64,000 nucleotides of DNA from Bordetella genomosp. 8. GTDB taxonomy: Bacteria; Pseudomonadota; Gammaproteobacteria; Burkholderiales; Burkholderiaceae_B. The stretch covers positions 930,001 through 994,000 of the forward strand of contig NZ_CP021108.1 of NCBI RefSeq assembly GCF_002119685.1. Reading direction: 5' to 3'. The notes below the pieces were generated by a model. It saw only the letters and a list, made by a program, of their open reading frames with translations. It searched no databases and was not told the DNA's origin. This document shows positions 34,028 through 41,495 of this stretch, in pieces (position 1 is the stretch's first letter; each line of letters opens with the position of its first letter). A program made the translations under genes and the position numbers.

Positions 34028-34594
34028 TTGAGCGAACGCGAGCCCGATGCCGACCTGCTGGCCAGGGTCGGCAGGAATGATTCCTCGGCCGTGCGCCAGT
34101 TGGTCGCGCTCAAGTTGCCCCGGCTGCTCGCACTGGCCACGCGCATGCTGGGCGATCGCATGGAAGCCGAAGACGTGGCGCAGGAAGCGTTCGTGCGCAT
34201 ATGGAAACAGGCCCCGCGGTGGAAGGAAGGCGAGGCGCGATTCGATACCTGGCTGCATCGGGTCGCGCTGAACCTGTGCTACGACAGGCTGCGGGGTCGC
34301 CATGAAGAGACTGTCGACCAATTGCCCGAAAGCGCCGACCCCGGGCCGGGGCCGGACGAGGTGGTGGAAACGGGCGCGCGCGACCGTCGTGTCCAGGCCG
34401 CGCTCGCGGCCTTGCCGACGCGGCAGCGCGAGGCGCTGGTCCTGACCTACTACCAGGATCTGTCCAACGTGGAAGCGGCCGCCGTGATGGACATCAGCGT
34501 GGAGGCCCTGGAAAGCCTGCTGGTGCGAGCCAGGCGTGCCCTGCGCGAGACGCTGGCCGCCACCGAAACCGTGAAGGTACGCCATGACACCTGA
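34028..34594 (+). CDS. ECF sigma factor (RpoE-like)
   Basis: A 188-residue ECF sigma factor. Sigma-2: MEAEDVAQEAFVRIWKQAPR and FDTWLHRVALNLCYDRLRGR. Sigma-4: VEAAAVMDISVEALESLLVR. Start is TTG 34028 (SEREPDADLLARVGR after the initiator). The next gene starts inside its 3' end (11-base overlap) and encodes a one-TM protein in the usual anti-sigma position; a periplasmic sensor-like protein follows. The set resembles stress or metal-responsive ECF loci such as cnrYXH. The promoter it recognises is not evident. Confidence 0.9.
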   Translation: MSEREPDADLLARVGRNDSSAVRQLVALKLPRLLALATRMLGDRMEAEDVAQEAFVRIWKQAPRWKEGEARFDTWLHRVALNLCYDRLRGRHEETVDQLPESADPGPGPDEVVETGARDRRVQAALAALPTRQREALVLTYYQDLSNVEAAAVMDISVEALESLLVRARRALRETLAATETVKVRHDT

Positions 34595-35000
34595 AAGATT
34601 CCAAGCCATCGTGCAAGCCTACGGCGCCGACGCGCGCCGCTGGCCTGAAGCCGAGCGTGCCGGCGCGCAAGCCTGGGCGTCCGGTCATCCCGTGGCGGCC
34701 GACGCGATACTCGCGGCCGCCGCGCCGCTGGATGCATGGCTCGATGGCGACACGGTGTCGCCGCCGGACCGGAGCCTGTTCGATCGCATCGTCGCCAGCG
34801 CTCCCGCGCGGCCGCTGTGGCGGCGCGCACGCCTCTGGTGGTCCGGCGCGGTGTTCGCCGGCGTGGGCGTGGCCGGCGGCTGCGTCGGCGCCTTCGCCGT
34901 TTCCTTCTACATGTTGACGGCGGTCCCGGCGATGCATGCCGACGCGCCTTGGATGGAAACCGGCTTCAGCAGTCCCTTGTCCGACTGGAGCGAAGAATGA
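34584..35000 (+). CDS. Single-TM protein in anti-sigma position
   Basis: A 138-residue protein beginning MTPERFQAIVQAYGADARRW, with a cytoplasmic N-terminal half of about 90 residues, one membrane helix at about 86-108 (SGAVFAGVGVAGGCVGAFAV), and a short periplasmic tail. It lacks a classical zinc HxxxCxxC anti-sigma motif, so the role is inferred from topology and from overlap with the sigma gene (starts 11 bases before the sigma stop). Its own stop overlaps the next start as ATGA. Proteins like this in Bordetella/Burkholderia are usually annotated as hypothetical. Confidence 0.75.
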   Translation: MTPERFQAIVQAYGADARRWPEAERAGAQAWASGHPVAADAILAAAAPLDAWLDGDTVSPPDRSLFDRIVASAPARPLWRRARLWWSGAVFAGVGVAGGCVGAFAVSFYMLTAVPAMHADAPWMETGFSSPLSDWSEE

Positions 35001-35509
35001 CAGGCCGCACGTGGAAGTTCGCGCTGGTCGGCTCGCTGGTGCTGAACGCGTTCCTGCTGGGCGGTATCGCCGGCGGCGCCTATCGCTGGTTTTCCGCCGA
35101 TCATGTCGCGGAGAACGCGGCGGCGCCGCGCGCCGCGTTGCGTTTCGCGGCCGAAGAACTGGCGCCGGAACGTCGCCAGCAGTTCCTGCAGGCGCTCAGG
35201 CAGGCGCGGCGGCAAGGCCGCGACGACGCGCTGGCGGCGCGCGAGGCGCGTCGGGAAGTCCTGGAGCAACTGGCCGCGCCGCAATTCGATCGCGCGGCGC
35301 TCGATGCTTCGTTGGCCCGGGCACGGGAGGCCGATGGCGAAGTGCGCAAGCGGGTGGAGCGCGCGGTCGCGGATTTCGCGGAAAGCCTGTCGCCACAGGA
35401 ACGCCTGGCCTTCGTCGACGGCTTGCGCCGTCGCGGGCAATGGCGCGAGCCGCCCGCTTCGGGCAATAAAGCGGCACAAGGCTCGGCGCGCGATGGCGCT
35501 GCCCGCTGA
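34997..35509 (+). CDS. Periplasmic heavy-metal sensor / Spy-CpxP-like protein
   Basis: A 170-residue protein. An N-terminal signal anchor (FALVGSLVLNAFLLGGIAGG) is followed by an all-helical, Arg/Ala/Glu-rich periplasmic part: LAPERRQQFLQALRQARRQG, REARREVLEQLAAPQFDRAA, and SLSPQERLAFVDGLRRRG. This is the helical hairpin of the heavy-metal-resistance (CnrX/CpxP/Spy-like) family; such proteins sense metals or misfolded periplasmic protein and work on the anti-sigma factor. I see no His/Met metal-site cluster as in CnrX, so metal sensing is unproven. Start ATG 34997 overlaps the anti-sigma-like stop. Confidence 0.8.
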   Translation: MTGRTWKFALVGSLVLNAFLLGGIAGGAYRWFSADHVAENAAAPRAALRFAAEELAPERRQQFLQALRQARRQGRDDALAAREARREVLEQLAAPQFDRAALDASLARAREADGEVRKRVERAVADFAESLSPQERLAFVDGLRRRGQWREPPASGNKAAQGSARDGAAR

Positions 35510-35550
35510 CGCCACGCAAAGCCAGGGACCGGAGAGCCAAGGAGGTCGCC

Positions 35551-36900
35551 ATGGATACTCGCACGCATGCGGCGGCCATCGCCCTGAACCGCTTCGGCCT
35601 GGGCGCCCGCCCCGATGAGCCGGCGCCCGCCGATCCCAAGGCATGGCTGTTGGCGCAATTCGACGACTACGATCCCCGCCCCGCCGTCTGGCAGGCGCAG
35701 CCCTCGTCCCTGGCAGTGGCCGCGGATCAGCAGCCGGGCCGCAAGGCCGGCGCCGCGCGTGAAATCTACCGGAGCGCGGTGGACGCCCGCGTCGAAAGCG
35801 CCTTGACGACGGCGACGCCGTTCGTCGAAAGACTGGTGCACTTCTGGACCAACCATTTCGCGGTGTCGGCGGACAAGCCGGTGGTCGCCGCGCTGGCCGG
35901 GTGCTTCGAGGCCGAAGCGATCCGTCCGCATGTGCTGGGACGCTTCCAGGACATGCTGGTTGCCGTCGAGCAGCATCCCGCCATGCAGCTGTTCCTGGAC
36001 CAGCCGCGATCCGCCGGACCCGACAGCAAGGCGGTCCGGCGCGCGGCCGAGCGCGATCCGGGCCGCAAGCGCGGCCTGAACGAAAACCTGGCCCGCGAGA
36101 TCATGGAACTGCACACCCTGGGGGTGCGCACGGGTTACACCCAAGCCGACGTCACCGAGTTCGCGCGCGCGTTGACGGGCTGGAGTATCGCCGGCTCGCG
36201 CGGTCCTCGACCCGGCGATGCCGAGCCGGGCGCGTTCGTGTTCCGCGCCGGGCTGCACGAGCCCGGTGTGCGTGCCATCATGGGACGCCAGTATGCGCAA
36301 CCCGGCCCGCAACAGGCGCTGGCGGTGCTGCGCGATCTCGCGGCATCGCCGGACACGGCGCGCCATATCGCCTTCAAGCTGGCACGCCACTTCATCGCCG
36401 ACGATCCGCCATCGCTGGCCGTCGATCGCCTTGCGCGGACCTATGCGCGCAGCGGCGGCGATCTGCCCGCCCTGTACCGCGATCTCGTGGACATGCCCGC
36501 CGCATGGGCGTGGCCAACGCAGGCCCTCACGGCGAAGTTCAAGACGCCTTGGGAATGGATGATCTCCGCCGTGCGGGGACTGGGCGGCCGGCTACGGGGC
36601 AATACCGCCTACGCGCCGCTGTTGGCGCAGTTGGGACAGCCGGTGTGGCGTCCCGGTTCGCCGGCCGGCTACGACGACGTGGCGGCAGCGTGGGCGGCGC
36701 CGGACGCGCTGGTGCGCAGGGTCGAAGCTGCGCAGCGGCTGGCCGCGCGCGGCAATGGGACGCAAGACCCGCGCTTGCTGGCCCATGCGCTGTTCGCGGG
36801 CGCCGCCAGCCCCGCCACCGCCGAGGCCGTGGCGCGCGCTGAAAGCGTGCAAGCCGGTATCGCGCTCCTGCTCGTCTCACCGGACTTCCAACGACGATGA
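35551..36900 (+). CDS. DUF1800 domain-containing protein
   Basis: A 449-residue protein of the DUF1800 family. Landmarks are the start AIALNRFGLGARPDEPAPAD, VERLVHFWTNHFAVSADKP, LNENLAREIMELHTLGV with TQADVTEFARALTGW, and the end VQAGIALLLVSPDFQRR. DUF1800 genes are nearly always followed by a DUF1501 gene, as here with a 4-base overlap. The pair is thought to act outside the cytoplasm or at the envelope, but the activity is unknown. This copy has no obvious signal peptide. AAGGAGGTCGCC before the ATG is a consensus-strength ribosome site. Confidence 0.92.
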   Translation: MDTRTHAAAIALNRFGLGARPDEPAPADPKAWLLAQFDDYDPRPAVWQAQPSSLAVAADQQPGRKAGAAREIYRSAVDARVESALTTATPFVERLVHFWTNHFAVSADKPVVAALAGCFEAEAIRPHVLGRFQDMLVAVEQHPAMQLFLDQPRSAGPDSKAVRRAAERDPGRKRGLNENLAREIMELHTLGVRTGYTQADVTEFARALTGWSIAGSRGPRPGDAEPGAFVFRAGLHEPGVRAIMGRQYAQPGPQQALAVLRDLAASPDTARHIAFKLARHFIADDPPSLAVDRLARTYARSGGDLPALYRDLVDMPAAWAWPTQALTAKFKTPWEWMISAVRGLGGRLRGNTAYAPLLAQLGQPVWRPGSPAGYDDVAAAWAAPDALVRRVEAAQRLAARGNGTQDPRLLAHALFAGAASPATAEAVARAESVQAGIALLLVSPDFQRR

Positions 36901-38039
36901 CCCTACCTCGCCGCCATTTCCTCGCCCTGGCCGCCGCTTCGCTGGTCGCCAGGCCGCGCATCGTCTTCGCCAATGTCGAGACGGACCGCCGCTTTGTCTT
37001 CGTCATCCAGCGGGGCGCGGCCGACGGCCTGAATATCGTCGTGCCTTATGCCGATCCCGCCTACGCCCGCCTGCGCGGCGAACTGGCGATCGACGTCCCG
37101 GCGGCCACGCGCCTGGACGGCACCTTCGGCTTGCATCCCGCGCTGGCGCAGACGGCGCGCATGTATGCGCTGCGCCAGGCCTTGTTCGTGCATGCCGTGG
37201 CGTCGCCTTACCGCGACCGCTCGCACTTCGATGGGCAGAACGTGCTGGAGACCGGCGGCAGCGCGCCGTACCGGATCAAGGATGGCTGGTTGAACCGCCT
37301 GGCGGGCATGCTGCCGAAGTCCCGCGAAGAGGCCATCGCCTTCGCGCCGACGATACCCGCCGCGCTGCGCGGCGCGGCGGCGGTCACGTCGTATGCGCCT
37401 TCCGCCTTGCCCGCCGCGCCCGACGACCTGCTGGCGCGGGTGTCCCAGCTTTACGACGCCGATCCGCAACTGGGCCCGCTCTGGCGCCAGGCCATGCAGA
37501 CACGGGCGCTGGCGGGCGACGTGGGTGCGCGGCAGGATCCCGCGCACCTGGGCAAGATGGCCGCCGAATTCCTGGCGCGGCCCGATGGTCCGCGCATCGC
37601 CATGATGGAGACGAACGGCTGGGATACCCATAGCGGCCAGAACCAGCGGCTCGCGTATCAGTTGAAGGCGCTGGACGCCATGCTGGCGGCCTTGCGTGAA
37701 GGACTGGGCTCGGACTGGGATCGGACGACGGTGCTGGTCGCCACGGAATTCGGCCGCACCGCCGCCGCCAATGGCACGGGCGGCACGGATCACGGACAGG
37801 GCGCCGTCGCGATGCTGCTGGGCGGCGCCGTGGCGGGCGGCCGAGTCCAGGCCGATTGGCCCGGGCTGGCGCTAGCGGACCTTTATGAAGGACGCGACCT
37901 GCGCCCGACCGCGTCGCTGGACGCATTGATCGCTGGCGCCGCCGCCGAGGCGCTGGCGTTGGATCCGGACAAAACCGCTCGCGTGCTGTTCGGACTGGAC
38001 AGGTTGCCGTCGGCGGCGACGGGATGGTTGCGCACCTGA
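36897..38039 (+). CDS. DUF1501 domain-containing protein with Tat signal
   Basis: A 380-residue member of DUF1501, a group of the alkaline-phosphatase/sulfatase-like fold. The N-terminus MTLPRRHFLALAAASLVARP shows a twin-arginine motif. Core motifs are FVIQRGAADGLNIVVPYADP, SPYRDRSHFDGQNVLE, METNGWDTHSGQN and VLVATEFGRTAAANGTGGTD, which supply Asp/His residues for metals. The ATG overlaps the DUF1800 stop by 4 bases, so the two proteins are probably made in fixed ratio and may act together, one exported by Tat. The substrate is unknown. Confidence 0.92.
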   Translation: MTLPRRHFLALAAASLVARPRIVFANVETDRRFVFVIQRGAADGLNIVVPYADPAYARLRGELAIDVPAATRLDGTFGLHPALAQTARMYALRQALFVHAVASPYRDRSHFDGQNVLETGGSAPYRIKDGWLNRLAGMLPKSREEAIAFAPTIPAALRGAAAVTSYAPSALPAAPDDLLARVSQLYDADPQLGPLWRQAMQTRALAGDVGARQDPAHLGKMAAEFLARPDGPRIAMMETNGWDTHSGQNQRLAYQLKALDAMLAALREGLGSDWDRTTVLVATEFGRTAAANGTGGTDHGQGAVAMLLGGAVAGGRVQADWPGLALADLYEGRDLRPTASLDALIAGAAAEALALDPDKTARVLFGLDRLPSAATGWLRT

Positions 38040-38110
38040 CCCGCCGTGTCGCGCGTCCTGACGAACCCGCAACGACGCGTTCTCCAGGAGATCCGCCGCG
38101 ACGCCTGCCT

Positions 38111-38986
38111 TCAGGACCCCGCCTGCGCCTTGGCCAACTCGTGTTTGGCCTGGTCCCAGCCCGACTCGGGGGCCACCTGGCCTGCCTGGTCCCGCACTTC
38201 GGCGATCCGGCCCGGCAGCGTGCCAGCGGGATCGTCGGCGTCCGCGATATATATGCCCGGCGTCATGGTGATGTGCGCGCTTTCGAAGCTGCCACCGCCG
38301 GCCAGCAGGATCATGCGCGTCGGCGCGTCTTCGCCCACCAGGGCCAGCAGGCCGGGGCTGACACGCTCGGGCGTCAGCACGGCGTCGGCTTCGGGTGGCA
38401 GCAGGCCTTTCGTCATCGCCGTCATGGCGGTGGGGGCCAGGCAGTTCACGCGCACGTTCTTGCTGGCGCCTTCCATGGCCAGGGTCTGCATGAAGCCGAC
38501 CAGGGCCATCTTGGCGGCGCCATAGTTCGACTGGCCGAAATTGCCGTACAGGCCGGACGACGAAGTCGTCATGACGATGCGGCCGTAGTTCTGCTCGCGC
38601 ATGCCGGCCCAGACCGCCTTGGTGGCGTGCACCGCGCCCATGACGTGCACGTCCATCACCAGGCGGAACTCGTCCAGCGACATCTTGGCGAAGGTGCGGT
38701 CGCGCAGGATGCCGGCATTGTTCACCAGGATGTCGACCCGGCCGAACTCGGCGACGGCCAGCGCCGCCATGGCTTCCATATGGTCGTAGCGGCTGACGTC
38801 GCCCGCGTGGGCGATGGCCTGGCCCCCCGCGCGGCGGATTTCCTCCGCCACGGTCTTCGCGGCCTCTCCCAGGTCGTTGACCACCACGCGTGCGCCATGG
38901 CGCGCCAGCTCCAGCGCATGCGCGCGTCCGAGTCCGCCGCCGGCACCCGTCACGATCGCCACCCGGTCCTTCAACACATTCGACAT
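38111..38986 (-). CDS. Short-chain dehydrogenase, multifunctional-enzyme-2-like (3-hydroxyacyl-CoA DH type)
   Basis: A 291-residue SDR. The NAD-binding motif GAGGGLGRAHALELARHGAR and NNAGILRDRTFAKMSLDEF match the dehydrogenase part of the peroxisomal multifunctional enzyme (HSD17B4-like) group. The catalytic Ser and YxxxK lie in TSSSGLYGNFGQSNYGAAK. Members oxidise D-3-hydroxyacyl-CoA. It is last in a leftward set with a thiolase (33 bases upstream), a DUF1254 protein and an acyl-CoA ligase, which supports a beta-oxidation-like step. Confidence 0.87.
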   Translation of the reverse strand: MSNVLKDRVAIVTGAGGGLGRAHALELARHGARVVVNDLGEAAKTVAEEIRRAGGQAIAHAGDVSRYDHMEAMAALAVAEFGRVDILVNNAGILRDRTFAKMSLDEFRLVMDVHVMGAVHATKAVWAGMREQNYGRIVMTTSSSGLYGNFGQSNYGAAKMALVGFMQTLAMEGASKNVRVNCLAPTAMTAMTKGLLPPEADAVLTPERVSPGLLALVGEDAPTRMILLAGGGSFESAHITMTPGIYIADADDPAGTLPGRIAEVRDQAGQVAPESGWDQAKHELAKAQAGS

Positions 38987-39019
38987 TTGTTTCCCTTGTT
39001 CGCGGACGGCAAGTCCCGA

Positions 39020-40204
39020 TCAGACCCGCTCGAAGATGGCGGCAATGCCCTGGCCGCCGCCTATGCACATCGTTACCAGCGCATAGCGGCCGCGTATGCG
39101 TTGCAGCTCGTACAGCGCCTTGGTGGCGATGATGGCGCCCGTGGCGCCGATCGGATGCCCCAATGATATGCCGGAGCCATTCGGGTTGACCTTGGCCGGA
39201 TCGAAGTCCAGCTCGCGCATGACCGCGCAGGCTTGGGCGGCGAAGGCTTCGTTGGACTCGATGACGTCCATATCGGCCACCTTCAGCCCTGTGCGCGCCA
39301 GCACGGCGCGGGTCGCCGGTATGGGCCCCGTGCCCATGTAGGCGGGCTCGACACCCGCATAGGCGTGACCGACGAGCCGTCCGATGGGGGCCAGGTTCTG
39401 CGCCTTCACGGCATCGGCCCCCGCGAGGACGAGCGCGGCGGCGCCATCGTTGATGCCGGATGCATTGCCGGCGGTCACGCTGCCGCCGTCCCGCTTGAAC
39501 GCCGGCTTCATGGCCGCCAGCACGTCCAGCGTCGTTTCGGGCTTGACGTGTTCGTCGGTATCGAAGTGGATCTCGCCGCGACGCGTGGCGATCTTCACTG
39601 GAACGATCTGTTCCTTGAAACGGCCTTCGCGGATCGCGGTGGCCGCGCGCTGGTGGCTGGTCACCGCCAGTTCGTCCATCATCCGACGCGTGATGCCGTA
39701 GCGCTCGGCGACGTTCTCCGCCGTCATGCCCATGTGTATGTCATGGAAGGGATCGTGCAGGGCGTTCAGCATCAGGTCCAGCATGACGGTGTCGCCCATC
39801 CGCGCGCCCCAGCGGTTCGAGGGCGACAGGTAGCCGGCGCGCGACATGCATTCGGCGCCCGCGCCCACGGCCACGTCGCAGTCCCCCGCGGCGATCGCCT
39901 GCGCCGACGACACGATGGCCTGCAGGCCCGATCCGCAAAGGCGATTGATGTTGAAGGCCGATACCGATTGAGGCAGTCCCGCGTCGAGCGCGGCGATGCG
40001 GCTCATGTAAATGTCGCGTGGCTCGGTGGTAATGACCGTGCCCATCGATACGTGGCCGACCGACTCCGGCGCGGCCCCGCTGCGTGCCAGGGCCTCACGC
40101 ACCACCAGGGTGGCCAGTTTGGCGGGCGGCGTGTTCTTCAGCGTGCCGCCGAAGGTGCCGATCGCGGTGCGCGTGGCGGCGATAACGTAGACATCTTTTT
40201 GCAT
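39020..40204 (-). CDS. Acetyl-CoA C-acyltransferase (thiolase), BktB/PhaA-like
   Basis: A 394-residue thiolase that cleaves 3-ketoacyl-CoA with CoA, or condenses acetyl-CoA units. The acylated Cys is C90 in NINRLCGSGLQAI, the His H350 in GISLGHPIGATGA, and the second Cys C380 in CIGGGQGIA. Its length is standard. It lies between the DUF1254 gene (13 bases) and the SDR (33 bases) on the same strand. Degradative function is more likely than PHB synthesis, as no phaB/phaC is near. Confidence 0.93.
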   Translation of the reverse strand: MQKDVYVIAATRTAIGTFGGTLKNTPPAKLATLVVREALARSGAAPESVGHVSMGTVITTEPRDIYMSRIAALDAGLPQSVSAFNINRLCGSGLQAIVSSAQAIAAGDCDVAVGAGAECMSRAGYLSPSNRWGARMGDTVMLDLMLNALHDPFHDIHMGMTAENVAERYGITRRMMDELAVTSHQRAATAIREGRFKEQIVPVKIATRRGEIHFDTDEHVKPETTLDVLAAMKPAFKRDGGSVTAGNASGINDGAAALVLAGADAVKAQNLAPIGRLVGHAYAGVEPAYMGTGPIPATRAVLARTGLKVADMDVIESNEAFAAQACAVMRELDFDPAKVNPNGSGISLGHPIGATGAIIATKALYELQRIRGRYALVTMCIGGGQGIAAIFERV

Positions 40205-40217
40205 GGCGATTCCTTGC

Positions 40218-41495
40218 TCAAGCCGCGCGCCGTACCGGCGGATAGGCGTAGGTCCCTTCCAGGTGGGCGCGCCCGGGGGTGTACAGCCGCAGCGTCAGGT
40301 AGAAGCCCTGGTCCGCCGGCGCGGGCAGCCAGTTGTGTCCCGGTCCGGGGTCGTCCGCCTGGATGCGGATGCTCAAGCCGCCATCCGCGTCGTGCAGCAG
40401 GCCCTGGGTGCGGTCGCCGATGGAATGGCGTCCGATGGGATTGGCCACCAGCAGGCAGTCGCTGCGCCGATACAGGGTGATGGACCAGAAGGAGCGGACA
40501 TCCGGCAGTCCGCCCGGCGGGAAGCGCAGCACGTAGCGGTGCGCACCGCTCAATGCCTCGCCCTGTTCGTCGACTTCCGCCATGATGTACATGGCTTCCT
40601 CGATGCCCAGCGTGCCTATCCAGTTGCGCGCCACGCGGGCGCGGGTCAGGAAGTCGTCGCCGAAGTTCTCGCGCACGCTGACCGCCGTGGTCCAGCCGCC
40701 GCCCAGTTCCGAGGCCTGCGCGACGTCGCGCAGCTCCGCGTACACCTGGGTCAGCGCGTCCTGCAGCAGCGCAGGCGCGATCGGCCAGGCGGGCAGGCGA
40801 TGGGCGGAAGGATTGCGCGCCAGCATGGCATCCACGACGCGCTGGTACTCGGCGGCCTGCGGCACGCCCGCGCCGCGATCGTCGATCAAGGTGTCGATGC
40901 GCGAAAGCGCCGGCTTGCCATCCGGCCGCAGCAGCGCGAACCGGTTTTGCAAGGCATGTACCTGCGCCAGGTCCTGTTCGGTGGCGTCGACCAGGATGCG
41001 CCCGATGACCCAGACGTCGTCGCTGGGCGCGCTGATCGCGTGCATGCCGGCGGGCACGTCGCCCTGCCATCCCGGGCCGTGCACGAACAGGCGTTGCGCC
41101 TCGCCGCCGGTGGTGCGGCGGCCGGCGTAGGCCCAGGGATTGGTCCAGGCATCCAGGAAGCCCAGCACCCAATAGCGATTGCCCATCGCGGGCACGTCGA
41201 TCACCAGCGGGCCGGCGGACAGGTCCAACCAGGCATTGGTGAACAGGGTGTCGTTGTTCGGCGTGACGACTTCCCTGTCTTCCGGACCGCGCAGGCGGCG
41301 CGTGTGGGTGAATTGGTTCAGCCACCGCATGCGCGACGTCGGGCTGTCGCCGGCATAGCCCTGCACGGCGTGCTTGCGTGCCGTGTTGGCGGCGCGCATG
41401 CGGGCCATTTCGAACAGCGGCAGGGTGATGAGGACGGTCTGGCGGACTTCGGCCGGGACGGCCTGGGTATTGGTGTTCACGATGTCGGTATTCAT
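40218..41495 (-). CDS. DUF1254/DUF1214 family protein
   Basis: A 425-residue protein with an N-terminal DUF1254 part (TLPLFEMARMRAANTARKHA, NNDTLFTNAWLDLSAGPLVI, PAMGNRYWVLGFLDAWTNPW) and a C-terminal DUF1214 part (SFWSITLYRRSDCLLVANPI, WLPAPADQGFYLTLRLYTPG). The family is widespread in soil bacteria with no proven activity. Most homologues are exported; this one shows no signal peptide from the ATG at 41493-41495 that overlaps the ligase stop (ATGA). Translation coupling to a CoA ligase and thiolase links it to the same catabolic pathway, an unusual context for the family. Confidence 0.85.
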   Translation of the reverse strand: MNTDIVNTNTQAVPAEVRQTVLITLPLFEMARMRAANTARKHAVQGYAGDSPTSRMRWLNQFTHTRRLRGPEDREVVTPNNDTLFTNAWLDLSAGPLVIDVPAMGNRYWVLGFLDAWTNPWAYAGRRTTGGEAQRLFVHGPGWQGDVPAGMHAISAPSDDVWVIGRILVDATEQDLAQVHALQNRFALLRPDGKPALSRIDTLIDDRGAGVPQAAEYQRVVDAMLARNPSAHRLPAWPIAPALLQDALTQVYAELRDVAQASELGGGWTTAVSVRENFGDDFLTRARVARNWIGTLGIEEAMYIMAEVDEQGEALSGAHRYVLRFPPGGLPDVRSFWSITLYRRSDCLLVANPIGRHSIGDRTQGLLHDADGGLSIRIQADDPGPGHNWLPAPADQGFYLTLRLYTPGRAHLEGTYAYPPVRRAA

